From Cercis canadensis (taxonomy: Eukaryota > Streptophyta > Magnoliopsida > Fabales > Fabaceae), in the NCBI GenBank assembly GCA_003255065.1, contig QAOA01007908.1, forward strand, positions 595,624 through 659,623: 64,000 nucleotides of DNA. Direction: 5' to 3'. Positions 1-18,874 of this stretch are shown here, in pieces. A program made the position numbers and the translations under genes. Each line of letters begins with the position of its first letter. The first letter of the stretch is position 1. The notes beneath the pieces were generated by a model. The model had not been told where the DNA came from. It made no database searches and worked only from the letters and a program-made list of their open reading frames with translations.

Positions 1-37
1 TTATTAATTTGTTTCTTCATTTTTTATTATTTTGTTT

Positions 38-505
38 TATTCCAATGGGTAAATGACTAGAATAATGAAGTCAAGACAACAAAACACTCAAATATTGATG
101 TTTTAAAACTTATTACCTAAATACTAATGTTTTTAATTTTTTTAATATAAAACCCAAAGTAGTCTAATGAAGTCAATTATAAACCGTTAAGTCGTGCCAT
201 TAACATATGACACGACTTGTTGAGTCAAACCATTATTGATTGACGCAATTCAAGAAACCAAATGCACATTGGAGAGTGTTGTTAGTTGAGTCGCGCTAGT
301 CTCATTGGCAAGACTGAATATGTTGCGCCAGTGGTAATGGCATGACTCAATAGTCAAGAAAAAGAAAAGTAATTTCTGTTTTGCATTAGACTACTTTTGG
401 TTTGTATTACAACCTTTGATATTTCAATAATATGATTCAAAACATCATTATTTGAGTACTTTATTGTCCAAACTTGATTATTGTAGTCATTTAGCCTATT
501 CTAAT
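38..505. mobile_element. Non-autonomous MULE-like element with 9-bp target duplication
   Basis: The element spans about 47-496 (450 bp). Its ends are inverted repeats of roughly 120 bp: the left end starts GGGTAAATGAC, and the right end read backwards starts GGCTAAATGAC; both continue with matching sequence. It is flanked by TATTCCAAT (38-46) and TATTCTAAT (497-505), a 9-bp duplication with one mismatch, which is the Mutator signature. The centre (about 185-350) is GC-richer and contains short GTCGTG/CACGAC inverted motifs. There is no coding capacity. The structure is seen directly; the superfamily is inferred from duplication length and long TIRs. Confidence 0.7.
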
Positions 506-2413
506 AGCTTGGCCGGCACACTGCTCAAGGGGGTGAAAGGAACGTCCATTGCTGAATTTAGATTAGATTTGTTGAAGTACTGAATGATCTTAGAAAAAAA
601 AGTGAATGTAGATAAACACTAATTAAAATAACAATTGAATGTTATAACTTTAGATTAAACATAATTACTTAGTGACTTTGCACTTTTCTTTTGGTTGAAT
701 CAGTGATTAATAATTTAATAAAATTCTAAATCATTCATTGCATTAACCAAAGTATGCCTCAAACTTTAGAGAGGTCTAAATTTTATCATCACCCTATTAC
801 TCTATTACATTGCTTTTTATTCCATCCAAAAGTTACTCCAAGCACAATGTATATTCTTGAAATAATTATTTAAAGAATTTGTTAAATATAACATTAGCAC
901 AAGAAGTTAGGTTAGAACACAAGTAAACACCATATAATGTGTTCGAGGAACTTTTAAAAAGATTGAGGTCTTAGGTTCAATTCTTTATTTCTCTAAATTC
1001 TCACCTAAAAATTTTAACTCTATTTATTTATGACAAAAAAAATTAATTTAGAGTTTAATCATTTAGGATTTTAGATATTGATACGAAGTATCACAGTCTC
1101 TAATAAAGCGTTGTGGCAAGTGGAAATAGTTCTATAAGACTTTAATGAGCTTGTATAACATGGTGAGCACTTGAAGTAACCCAAGTAGTATGATGGTGCC
1201 GACAGATTATAATGGGTTAAGCAAAATACCCATTGAACCAAGAGTTACTTTATTCACTTTATTTTTCTCTCTTTTTTTGAACCTAAAGTTTCTTTACAAG
1301 TCATTGAGGATAAGATTATTTTTTCAGCGATATACTTAATCGTTAAGGTGGAGATGACAATGAGATTGCCATAAATAGATTTAGTGATGAGGATTTTGAT
1401 AGAGATGGTGAAAATTGATGAAGCAAGGACAACAAAAATGGGATTTTCTGAGGGGCATAGTGAGGTATAAATGAATGTGATGGTGAAAGAAAGTGAGGAT
1501 GGAGGTGGGGTAGAGCAATTTGGGTTTTTCATCTCCAATGAGACGTGTAAATAATTGAGCATTAAATACTTCATCATAAAAGAGTTGTGTTCAAATCTAA
1601 TTGTGATAGGGTGAGATGAGATTTTAAGAAGTGATATGCGACTTCATGTTGTGTAACATGAACCAAAAGCAAAAAAAAAAGTGGTAACTTAACCTCTTTA
1701 ATAATTTCCCTCCACAAGGTCCTAATGGAATAAAAAAACAACTTATATGATAGAATACCCAACACTCAACTATTATCTGCAATCAATAAAATACTTATCT
1801 CTTATTGTAAAAAGATAAATCTAAGCTAGATCCACTTAAAACTTTCTTAGTCAGTTTTTATAATGTGAATCCTAACATTTTTCTTTTGATCTGCAGCATA
1901 GTTCAGTGACAAAAGCATAGCGATTAGTGATGGTAATTGAATAGAAAATAATAATGGTGAGCTCATCAAGATAGTGATGGTAATGGTGGCAGCGGTTGAG
2001 TATGTAGAGATGGGTGCCCAGTGTGCAGTGACACCACCTATCTGTCTCCCTGTCAAAATGACACAAACAAGCACTAATTGTGTTCCAATTTAACATAGCC
2101 ATGTTAAAAGACATTTCAAGGGAGAATCACATTTCTACAGATGCTAGCACAAGTTCATTCAATTTAAAAGGATCATCCTTTGGGAAACATAAAGGCAACA
2201 TTAAACATAAGCAAAGCACAGTATACACATGACTAAAATGTTTATGACCCAGAACAACTATTGCTTAAGCCTCTGCAAACATAAGGAAGATGATGTGACA
2301 ATCTCCAATCAGTGTCACATATAACCATACTTATCCTCAATCAGAATAATATAATATAACAACCTGCAATGACAAATAGCGATAATTCCGTTCCGTAATC
2401 CAGATAACAGTTC
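506..2413. other. Intergenic and 3' flank of SF3B5, no gene seen
   Basis: AT-rich sequence with no convincing coding region on either strand. The short ORFs at 1254-2114 are low-complexity or lack any recognisable family. A stretch near 975-1040 has a tRNA box-B-like motif (GGTTCAATTC) and could be the tail of an old SINE, but no head was found. The last few hundred bases before 2413 probably hold the 3' UTR of SF3B5, which reads right to left. Confidence 0.5.
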
Positions 2414-4403
2414 TTAATCTTCTTCTTTTTCTGGAGCCAGACCACAAGGCAGGAGCATTTTCTGTGAAGAAAGCAGACGTTATCAGTCATGCTAAAAAGG
2501 CAGAACTTGTAAGAAAGAGAAGTACAACTACTTCATAACTGAGTAGATAAAAAGAAAAAGAAAAAAGAGAGTAAGAACTACTGCATAAATAACTGGATGC
2601 TTGGGAGACAGAATATGCCATCATCCAATAGCTAACATTATATAGTAACAGTAAACATCAAATACCATCATAAGATGAAATTAAGGATCCACTCAAACAA
2701 AGGATTCACAATCAGAGACGTGCATATTTTTCAGCAGCGCATGACAGATATCACGTGGCACCATGGAGCAGGTTAAGATTAGTTCAATATTATGTAACAG
2801 AATAATTACTCTTACAACATATTTTCCTCAAGTAGTGCTAGAAGAATGCACAACTGCCATCATCCCACCGAATGAAGTCAATAATAGCAATATCAAATCA
2901 CATTTCAATTAAATCTTGTAAGTACACAAAAGTGCATAGTTTCAATTGAATAAAAACTTTTGCCACATGCAAAAGCCAACAGATCAACGGGGTTATAAAC
3001 TTAAGTGAAAACATCATTTTAAATTTCAAACAATCAAAATTGTTTGAAGTTTTAATGGCTAACAAAAATATGACTGCTGGGGGAATTGTAGTAAGAGAAG
3101 TACGCTACTACATGCAAGAAATATGCAATTTATTGACATATATAAATAGAACAAAGGAAAAGGGGAGGTGGTACCTGATTTAAACTTGTTCAGCATTTAA
3201 AAAAGAACAAATCAATCTATCATGAAATTGATCTGGGTCAGAATCAATTATGCATACCTATCCCTAAACCTCAAGCCAAACTGTGTAATTCTTAACCTAA
3301 GCAAATAGCTTTACTTAGAGAGGGAAAGTTCTTTGTAACCTGCTTATTTACATATATCTGACTGAGTCACTTTTTTGCTTGAATCCCATAATGAAATGGA
3401 TCCCTCAAAAATAGTAAAACATTGGTTTGGGTTCCATCTAAGCAGATACTCACCATCTGGTCACTCAACATCCTTATTTCTAATTCCCCAAATTTCTAAA
3501 AGATGCAAAATACATTTAATCATTCTTCCTGCTACATGCTCTTTCAATTAACCATTCATTATTTCAACTACATATACCTTAAAAGAAAAGAAAGAACAAT
3601 AAAAAGAATAACAATACTAGCTAGATCTGGATTACTCACTGTTCTACAAATATATGCACATTTGAGCCTACCTCCCACCAATGACAAATAACAATGAAAT
3701 AACGAGCTAGGATGCTGTAAGTAGAAAGAGTTCACCTCTCTCAATAACAGATTGAAAACAGAAGTGAACTGAGGCAACTTCATCACAGTGAATAAAGTCA
3801 CAATGCAAGTAACCAAGAATTTTGCACTATTCTCAAATCTCGGAAGAAACCGTTTTTCTATGACATATCTCAGAAATGATAGTAAAAAATAAATAAATAA
3901 TAAGAGGCATAGACCCAATTTATAGTAGCATACAAACTGAAAACAAGATAGTGATATTAACAAGCCAATCAAAGCAAGGTGGACCGAAGTATACTCCTGA
4001 AATTTTGAAGTCAGAGATGTACCGAGCTCTAATCACACTGAAGAAAAAAATTAAACTTCAGAAGCTAGCAAAAAGTAGAAGATGAAGAACCTGCATGAAG
4101 CTGTAGCGTTCTCTTCCGACTGATTCATTTTCAGCAATAGCAAAGTATGCCAGTAACGGGTAGTGGCCAATATATGATGCATAGCTATCACGTTGAATGT
4201 TCACTGCCCACTCACTGCACATGAAAAACAAAATGGGGAAAAAATAAGCTAAATAACACAAAAAGGTTAAAAAACAGAAAGGTAAATAAAGAATGGTGTT
4301 AAAAGACTCACAATCTATTTAAATCTGCATGGCCAGTCCCAACATATTTAGCTTGGAGATGCTCAAGTTGGGAATTGATGTTAAACCTATCACTGGCCTG
4401 CAT
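2414..4403 (-). CDS. SF3B5: Splicing factor 3B subunit 5 (SF3b10), complete
   Basis: Small constitutive subunit of the SF3b complex of U2 snRNP, acting in the nucleus in branch-point recognition and spliceosome assembly. Three coding exons join in frame: 4312-4403, 4091-4214 and 2414-2461, giving 87 aa, the usual length of this family. Exon 1 encodes MQASDRFNINSQLEHLQ..., exon 2 EWAVNIQRDSYASYIGHYP...ENESVGRERYSFMQ, and exon 3 KMLLPCGLAPEKEED and the stop. All introns are GT-AG; the last one is about 1.63 kb. The start is fixed by family homology (MQASDRF). A 5' UTR exon probably lies at 5895-6058. Much of coding exon 1 is repeated at 4857-4912 inside a suspected assembly duplication, so the 5' UTR intron may be artificially long. 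The identification rests on remembered family sequence and is very secure. Confidence 0.96.
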
Positions 4404-5363
4404 GATTAGAGATAGCAGGTCTTCAGATATTTAATTTCAACAAGGAAACAAAACTTGAAAGAGACTGTAATTCGTTAAGATTAGAAATAAGAGGGGGAAA
4501 AGGAATGGTTGTGCTTGTGCATATAAAGACACAGAAGCATGGAGTTGTTGCACTGTTCAATTTCCCAGCAAATGATAAGAGAAACTCCTTTCCCAGAAAT
4601 AAACAGATTTTAAGGTTTTATACCCAAAAATTAAAAAAGAAAAAGGTGAATCTGGATGGCAACTAGGGTTACCTGCATATTGCCTTGGTTTCAGGAAACA
4701 CAAGCAGCAGCTGAGAGTTTGAGTAGCTCGAGCAAGCTTCAATTGGAAAAAGCTGAAAAATGTTATGAATGTTTCCTCAAAATTATGTCTTCATACAGCA
4801 CTTATAGTCGCAGAAAATATGATGAAATGAAACCATATAACATTTTTTTTTTTNATTTAGCTTGGAGATGCTCAAGTTGGGAATTGATGTTAAACCTATC
4901 ACTGGCCTGCATGATTAGGTATAGCAGGTCTTCAGATATTTAATTTCAACAAGGAAACAAAACTTGAAAGAGACTGTAATTAGTTAAGATTAGAAATAAG
5001 AGGGGGAAAAGGAATGGTTGTGCTTGTGCATATAAAGACACAGAAGCATGGAGTTGTTGCACTGTTCAATTTCCCAGCAAATGATAAGAGAAACTCCTTT
5101 CCCAGAAATAAACAGATTTTAGGGTTTTATACCCAAAAATAAAAAAAAAAAACAGGTGAATCTGGATGGCAACTAGGGTTACCTGCATATTGCCTTGGTT
5201 TCAGGAAACACAAGCAGCAGCTGAGAGGTTGAGTAGCTCGAGCAAGCTTCAATTGGAAAAAGCTGAAAAATGTTATGAATGTTTCCTCAAAATTATGTCT
5301 TCATACAGCACATATAGTCGCAGAAAATATGATGAAATGAAACCATATAACATTTTTTTTTTC
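4346..5363. repeat. 508-bp tandem duplication joined by a single n (suspected assembly artefact)
   Basis: Sequence 4346-4853 is repeated almost exactly at 4855-5363, with one n at 4854 between them. The few differences are scattered single bases and poly-A length. The repeat includes most of SF3B5 coding exon 1 and its upstream intron. A single placeholder base between two copies is what unmerged overlapping contig ends or two haplotypes would produce. It could also be a true tandem duplication. Confidence 0.8.
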
Positions 5364-5894
5364 AAAAAAAAGAATCCACCAGCTTTTCTAACTTCTATTT
5401 GGAAATCCAAAAACATGAACCAAGATTTTCTGACATACCCAGCAAAAAATTGATAAAAATTTTCAGTAGTAATAACCACAGATTAATGCTACCAGCCGTA
5501 AGAGAATTATTTTCCTATTAGGCACTATTTTCATCAATTCAAGAGAGGAGTTAGTAAAAATAGGTGAGACTGACAAACTAACTAAGAAGCTAGTCTTGTA
5601 AATCATTACTTAAATTAATAAGTTCTTGCTTCTCATTCTCACCAACATTCTTACCTTAAGAGTAAAGTTGACTTTATGCGTGTATTTTTTTTGCGCCCAC
5701 TACATAAGAATTCTAAATCCGTCCCAGGTTTCGAGTACAAACCTATCAAATTGCTAATACAAGAACTAAAAACTGATTACACCATAATCTAACCTCCTTC
5801 CAAATCGAAGTTCCAGATAAATGAACAAAGTAGTACATTAATGTTGTAAAATTGGAGAAATAGAATGAAGAGAGAGAGATGATAAAACACATAC

Positions 5895-6058
5895 CGGCGG
5901 CGGAGTTAGGGTGGCGAGTTCCCCGTGGTGGCGAACTTGCGACGATGGGCAGTGGGATATCAAACCTTTGAAAGCAAACCACAATGGCGGTCCGGTCCTC
6001 TTGGCATGAAGAAAGATAACTAAAATAAGGGAAAAGAGGAGTACCAGTTACCCGGTTC
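5895..6058 (-). other. SF3B5: Probable 5' UTR exon of SF3B5
   Basis: A GC-richer block upstream of the SF3B5 start ends, read on the minus strand, in CCGCCG followed by the donor GTATGT at 5894-5889. Its base composition differs sharply from the AT-rich surroundings, as is common for first exons of housekeeping genes. It would splice to an acceptor shortly upstream of the ATG at 4403. The 5' boundary is a guess. Confidence 0.45.
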
Positions 6059-6127
6059 AAGGATTTTTTTTTTGCTTGGTGTTGTTTTTTAGATAAAGAA
6101 AGTTAAGATATTTTAATTCTTGAAAAT

Positions 6128-6128
<1 letters not shown>

Positions 6129-6162
<34 letters not shown>

Positions 6163-6163
6163 N
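6129..6163. repeat. Poly-T run ending in an n
   Basis: A homopolymer of more than 30 T followed by one undetermined base at 6163. This is probably another contig junction, because homopolymers commonly stop assembly. No gene is affected. Confidence 0.8.
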
Positions 6164-6365
6164 TATAGAAAAGTTTTCAAAAGTTAAAAAGATTTTATTA
6201 TCTCTCATTTACATCTTCCTCCCTCTTTCTTTCTATTTAAATTTTAGTATTTGTTTATGATTTCAAAATTTAAAAACACTTAACAAACTATTTGATATTA
6301 GAATTAGTTCAAAATCAAATTGTAGACAAATTAAGTACAGTTTGAAACAAATTTAAAATAAGGAA

Positions 6366-6755
6366 ATTTCTTAGATATTTTTAGTATTTTTGTAGTATGT
6401 CATACCATATGAGAACGACTAATGTGTGAATAACATGTGTATAGAGCTGTCAAACGGGCCAGCCTGCCCCGCCCCGCCTCAACCCGCCACCCAAACGGGA
6501 CAGGGCCGGCTGGCCCGCCATTTAGGCGGGCTGAGAAAACCTCAACCCAACCCAACCCACTGTGGGTTGTGGGTTANATATCATATGAGAATGACCAATG
6601 TGTGAATAACATGTGTACAAATAAACTATTTTCAAGTTTATTTGAGAAAATAAGGTAAATTATATTTTATATCTAATAAAATATAAAAATTATGTAAACT
6701 TGTCACGTGAGTGTGATATGACATATTTATATGGTATCATAGAATTCCTATAAAA
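6366..6755. mobile_element. MITE related to 16970-17180, interrupted by a GC-rich insertion
   Basis: The outer parts match, in reverse orientation, the small MULE-like element at 16970-17180: CTTAGATA...TTTTAGTATTTTTGTAG near 6370-6400 and GGTATCATAGAATTCC near 6733-6750. About 6443-6576 is a GC-rich insert of the GTCAAACGGGCC / GGCGGGCTG type, resembling ends of small plant hAT-like repeats. The motif CATATGAGAAYGACYAATGTG occurs on both sides (6407 and 6582), with an n at 6577, so the insertion boundary also carries an assembly uncertainty. I could not define a clean target duplication. Confidence 0.5.
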
Positions 6756-7107
6756 ACAATTTAGCTCAAAGCAATTGTGAATTAATTTTAAAATTTGCCA
6801 ACCTCTGCTCCCTTCTAAAGGGCTGAGGCTAGGTATGGAAGAGTAAGGAGGGAAAGGTAACCCATTGTTTAGAAGATTTTCAAAGGAAAGAGCCTCTTAA
6901 ATTAAAAATTTTAAGTTACATGTTCTCCTTTTCTTATTTAAAGATCCAAAAAAGGGGACATATGTATCCCTCATTCCCTTCCCTTCACTTTCACTTTATG
7001 AACCATCCTTTCCCTAACTTCCCAGTATAGCCATGGAGAAATGATGGCAAGAAAGTTTCATTAGCAAAATATCATAGACAAACAAAAATGATGTTTGCAC
7101 ATTAATG

Positions 7108-7374
7108 TAAGGGTGTTTCTCACATACCAAAGAAGTATGTGATACCTCTTAATTATTATTGATGTAGAAATATTTATCTTTACCATCACCAATCACCTGC
7201 CTTTGCCACCCTAGAGAGGTATTAATCATTGGTGATGTAAAAGCATTTGCCTTTGCCACCCTAGAGAGGTATTAATCATCGGTGATGTAAAAGCATTTGC
7301 CTTTACCACCACCACTCATATGCCTTTGTCACATTAAGAAGGTATCACATACCTCCATGGTATGTGAGAACCAA
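7108..7374. mobile_element. Small TIR element (MITE) with internal 50-bp tandem repeat
   Basis: The ends are inverted repeats of about 35 bp: TTCTCACATACC...GTATGTGATACC at 7114-7147 and its reverse counterpart at 7339-7371. Inside, a 50-bp unit starting GCCTTTGCCACCCTAGAGAG is repeated twice in tandem at 7199-7248 and 7249-7298, with a partial third unit following. There is no coding content and the target duplication is unclear, so the superfamily is not assigned. Confidence 0.6.
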
Positions 7375-7926
7375 GGCATAAAAATTGAGCCGTTTAAAAC
7401 AAAAAACTAGTTATCTAATGAGTTCAATTAACATTTATGTAGATCCACTCCAATTCAGATTACTTCTACACCACTTAAATGTAATAAGTGTTAAAAAAAT
7501 GCTATATACGTATCACTATTCAATGACTAATCAATCTCTACGTGAAAGGACAAACTACACAGACTAACTCATTCATGTGCAAACTGCTCATCCATATTAA
7601 TACCTCAGCACTCAGCAGTGACTTAGTTACAAGAAATAACTTGGATATTGAACACATATATCATTGATAGAAGGTGGAAAAAAGAATACACCAACCAAAG
7701 TTCCACAGAATATACACTTGAAAATTTTACACCGACCAATACCCTAGTCAAACCCAAAACCCAGTCATTGAAAACCACCAGTTTGGGGCCTTCGCTCCCA
7801 AAGCTATCCACGCCAAATTAACAAAAGAATGTGAAAAAGGAGTAAAACAATCAGTATTAACTATTCACCCAGCATTTGGTTGTATCTCCCCTGCCATCTA
7901 CGAGTCATGTAAGATATTGCTTCAGA
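7375..7926. other. 3' flank and probable 3' UTR of the NDR kinase gene
   Basis: No coding region is supported here. The segment next to 7926 should contain the 3' UTR of the kinase gene, which reads right to left. Short ORFs in this interval show no family resemblance. Confidence 0.5.
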
Positions 7927-15321
<7,395 letters not shown>

Positions 15322-16324
15322 TTTATTCACCTCTTAAGCCCACTCACTAGATACAATTTTATTTAAACCACTAACACAGACTAGAAATTTTGCCAACTGT
15401 CGAAGAATCTCAATTTTTCAGACACAGAATCAGTGTACTATTATTCACCAGAAGCATCCGAAGGTGCATTTACTGTTATTTCTGTCCAAACATGATAGTA
15501 AAAGACAAACAATCAGTAAAGTTTAGCATCAACCATATTGTTTCTAGCCAATCAGAAAGAAAAATTTTGAAATACAGATTATGAGAATATTCCAGAATCT
15601 TTAAATTGGATGCACCTTGTGGTGGGATGGAGACATGGAATCGCACCTTATGTGCCACATAACTGGCAGTGGAAGTAACACGTGCTTTCACTTCCCACAA
15701 TCTTTCCAAACAAACATTAATTAAAGAAATGTAAAGGCTCCTTTGGTAGTTGAATAAAGAATTATAACACAAAAGGCCAAAGGTAGATAACAACTAATCC
15801 ATTTTCAAATACATGAATTGCTACAGCAGCTTCACTACTAAGAATGTAATTGAACTTAAATCACAGCAAAACAATACAAAGAGGAAATCCGCCATGAAAT
15901 TTGGAATATGCCAACCATTCCCCAAGAACCTCATTTTGCAAAAAACAGAATTTCAAAACTTTTACTTGTTCGAATCTGAACTGCTTGAAATCAATGGAAA
16001 CAACTGAATCACCCGCATGCAGTTCAAAGCAGATTAACGTATAATTCAAGCTGAGGTTTAATTCTAGATTCCCCAAACACCCAATAAAACATAAGCTTGA
16101 AAGCCTATTTACTCTCTAAGCATTGACTCGTCACTCATCCAGTGCACTACACTTCACAGTATATGTCAAATCTATCACCTCGGCGCAAAGGGATATGGTC
16201 AAATTAAATTTTTGACCAACTACAGCGCCCAGTCAACAAAATTTGACTTTGTTTCCTATTCACACAATTTCTGACCAACCAAACAGAGACCCAAGAGTTA
16301 AAAAGACAAAAAATTCGAAGATAC

Positions 16325-16830
16325 CTGCCATCTGAATCGAAATCACAACTGATCAAGTAACACTTCTACAAGAAACCAACTAGAATTTTCGATTGAAAAA
16401 GTTAAAGGGTGTTCTGAAAACCTTGAATTGAGATGAATCTGAAGGTTCTGGAACTGGGACTAGACAGTGAGCGAGATAGCGTTGGAGAGAGTGCCGCAGG
16501 AATTGAGGCGTAGAGACAGCAAACCCTAGAGAGAAATGGGAAGAGAAGACGCCGAGATTTTCGGTGTAGAAAACGCGGTGGAGGGGACTATGACTATGAG
16601 GAGCACTTTCTGTTTATGATTCTGATGCCCCATTCGCCCGTTTATCCTTCTTTTGCTTTTGAAAGTTGGAAAGCACTTTAAATACGTGAAGACTTCCTTT
16701 CTAGAGTGAGAGAAGAGGAATACAATACCGCTTTTGCTTATTCGTAATACTACTCTCACATTCACACACACACGCACACTCTTTTTTACTTCTTCTCGCT
16801 CTCTCTCTCTATCCAAAATCCAATCTAGTT
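16325..16830 (-). promoter_or_regulatory. 5' UTR exon and promoter-proximal region of the NDR kinase gene
   Basis: On the minus strand, ...GATGGCAG is followed by a GT donor at 16324-16323, which suggests a non-coding first exon spliced to an acceptor upstream of the ATG at 15321. The region above about 16500 is GC-richer, with a GA-rich tract on the minus strand (16786-16811), a common feature of plant 5' UTRs. The transcription start cannot be fixed from sequence alone. Confidence 0.45.
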
Positions 16831-16960
16831 TAGTTTTCTTTTTTACTCCTCATATTTTGTTGAAAATTGATGCGTGTGTTTGATTTTTTTTTGTTTTAAA
16901 AAATTATTTTACAAAACAAAAGTATAAAAAAATCTATTTGATAAACTATTTTGAAAATAA

Positions 16961-17189
16961 TTTTAAATACGGGGATTCTATGATACTACGTAAGTATGTC
17001 ATACTACACTGACGTGTCAAGCATACATAATTTTTATATTTTATTATATATAAAATATAATTTATTTAATTTTTTAAACAAACTTAAAAATAGTTAATTT
17101 GTACACATGTTATTCATTTATTAGTTATTTCTTTATAATATGGCATACTACATAAATACTAAAAGTATCTAAGAAACCTCTTTTAAATA
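16961..17189. mobile_element. 211-bp MULE-like MITE with 9-bp target duplication
   Basis: The element occupies 16970-17180 and is flanked by exact 9-bp direct repeats TTTTAAATA (16961-16969 and 17181-17189). The ends are degenerate inverted repeats (GGGGATTCTATGATAC against GAGGTTTCTTAGATAC read from the right). It is AT-rich and non-coding. A related, interrupted copy lies at 6366-6755. Duplication length points to Mutator-type transposition. Confidence 0.7.
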
Positions 17190-18369
17190 ACAAATAACAA
17201 AAAATTTTATAATTATTATTGTGCTATTAATAAAAAAAATTTGTTCTTCGTTTTTTACTTATTTTGAGAATAAAAACAGGTTTATCTTATTTTTATTTTC
17301 TTATTTTTAAAACAATATTTTAAAAATAAATCTTCAAAACATGTAAACAAAAAAATTGAAATAAAACAAACCCGTCGTGTTAACAACAACTCCTAAAATG
17401 GTAAAACCTATAAAAGTTTATGCCCCTCAATGCTAAGGTATATCAAAACTCTTCCTCATCAATAATTACCTTAGCAACGACCTCTGGAGTGGTCCAACTT
17501 TTAGACTTTTTTAGTATTAAAAATTCATTTAAAACTGAACTAAAATGCATTTCAAATTATAGTTTCAAGCGTTTTCAAATAAATTTTGTTAAGTTTGCAA
17601 CTTAGAATGCACAAAATTTAATTTCGTGCATATTCAAATAATTGTTTGGATTAATGAAATTATCTAAATGAAAAATAATATAATAATTATCAATAAATAA
17701 AATAAAATATAATTATAAGACTAAGGATAGTTATTTATTTTCAAATTATTTTGTTCGAGAAAATTAAATGAGTTAGGTTGTATTTTTTTTTTTTTCAATT
17801 CATCAAAAAGGGTATTCTCTAACTAACTATTACATACCAAGACTCAATTTTTTCTTGGATAATATTAAGGAATCACTCTTATATCGGCTTAATACATTTA
17901 AAAAATAAATTTTCCTAGATGCAATTCATGATTTCTACTTGTTTAGAGATATAAAGAGAGAAATGTAAAATGAAAGTGTTTTAGTAACGTGACATATGAA
18001 CCATTAAATTTTTTCTTTTATGGTTTATGAGTAAAATTGGAAGTTTATAAAAGTATACTAAAATCGTTTACATTCTAACTTTATAAAAAGATAATTTCAT
18101 TTTCTTTGGTATAATATATCTAAACGATGGATTAAATAATTGCTTCTTCTATTTTCATCTCAATTGCCCCTACTATTGTGAGCTAGTTGTTTGTTCTCTA
18201 GAGAGGAGAAGAGGTTAAAATACTTTTTTTTTTTGTTGATAAAAATAGGCTAAAATACTATATTGCCATTATATTTAACTAATTTTTTGGATTTTTTTAA
18301 AAATTGAATATCCTTTAATCCTTATAATATTCCTCAATATTAGTCGTAATATATTGATAGACTTCTATC
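17190..18369. other. AT-rich intergenic DNA, no gene seen
   Basis: No coding region, RNA gene or clear repeat is supported. The sequence is mostly A/T with short homopolymers. Confidence 0.5.
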
Positions 18370-18849
18370 CTATTTTACGGGCAAAGTTACACAAATAATA
18401 CACATTGTCAAACTATTTACACAAATGGAGTAGTTTTCAAACTATTTACTTAAAATGGGCACTTTTAAATATTTTATTAATTTTTTAACAAAAATTATAC
18501 ATAAAAAAAGTCAACAGTAAACATGCTTTAGAGATAAAACGTGTTCCCAAAGAACACGCTTTTAAAGGTAAAACGTGTTTCTTATGAACACGCTTTATCT
18601 ATAAAACGTGTTCCCAAGGAATACGCTTTTAGAGATAAAACGTGTTCACAAAGAACACGCTTTATCTATAAAGCGTATTTCAAAGGAACACGTTTTACCT
18701 CTAAAGCGTGTTCATTGCCTGGCTTTTTTCATGTTTATTTTCGTTAAAATATTAAAAAATGCCCATTTTAGGTAAATAGTTTGAAAACTACCTCATTTGT
18801 ATAAATAGTTTGACAATGTGTATTATTTGTGTAACTTTACCTATTTTAC
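18370..18849. mobile_element. 462-bp MULE-like element with AACGTG palindrome array and exact 9-bp target duplication
   Basis: The element is 18379-18840, flanked by exact repeats CTATTTTAC at 18370-18378 and 18841-18849. Its terminal inverted repeats run about 100 bp and are nearly identical (AAAGTTACACAAATAATACA from both ends). The centre, 18520-18715, is an array of alternating AAAACGTGTTC and GAACACGCTTT half-sites forming short palindromes about 20-25 bp apart. There is no transposase; the 68-aa open frame inside merely translates the array. Mutator superfamily is inferred from the duplication and TIRs. Confidence 0.85.
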
Positions 18850-18874
18850 TACTAATGAAACTCTTTTATGGACA

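Noticed and set aside
1254-2114. Several open frames of 60-107 codons on the minus strand
   Set aside because: Low-complexity translations with no domain, splice context or conservation clue.
3503-3972. Open frames on both strands between SF3B5 exons 2 and 3
   Set aside because: They lie in the long SF3B5 intron and show no family features.
4656-5453. Two plus-strand frames starting MATRVTCILPWFQE
   Set aside because: They are the same sequence in the suspected false duplication and run antisense to the SF3B5 upstream intron; no known protein resembles them.
6437-6658. Proline-rich frame MYRAVKRASLPRPAST
   Set aside because: It translates the GC-rich inserted repeat and an n.
16526-16816. 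96-codon frame MDREREREEV upstream of the NDR kinase
   Set aside because: It arises from the GA-rich 5' UTR/promoter tract; no homology and no good coding composition.
18520-18715. CRISPR-like regular repeat array
   Set aside because: Half-sites are palindromic and spaced without unique spacers, inside a TIR element of a plant nuclear genome.
18541-18747. 68-codon frame with repeated KRVxKEYAF motif
   Set aside because: A by-product of the palindrome array in the 462-bp element, not a protein repeat.
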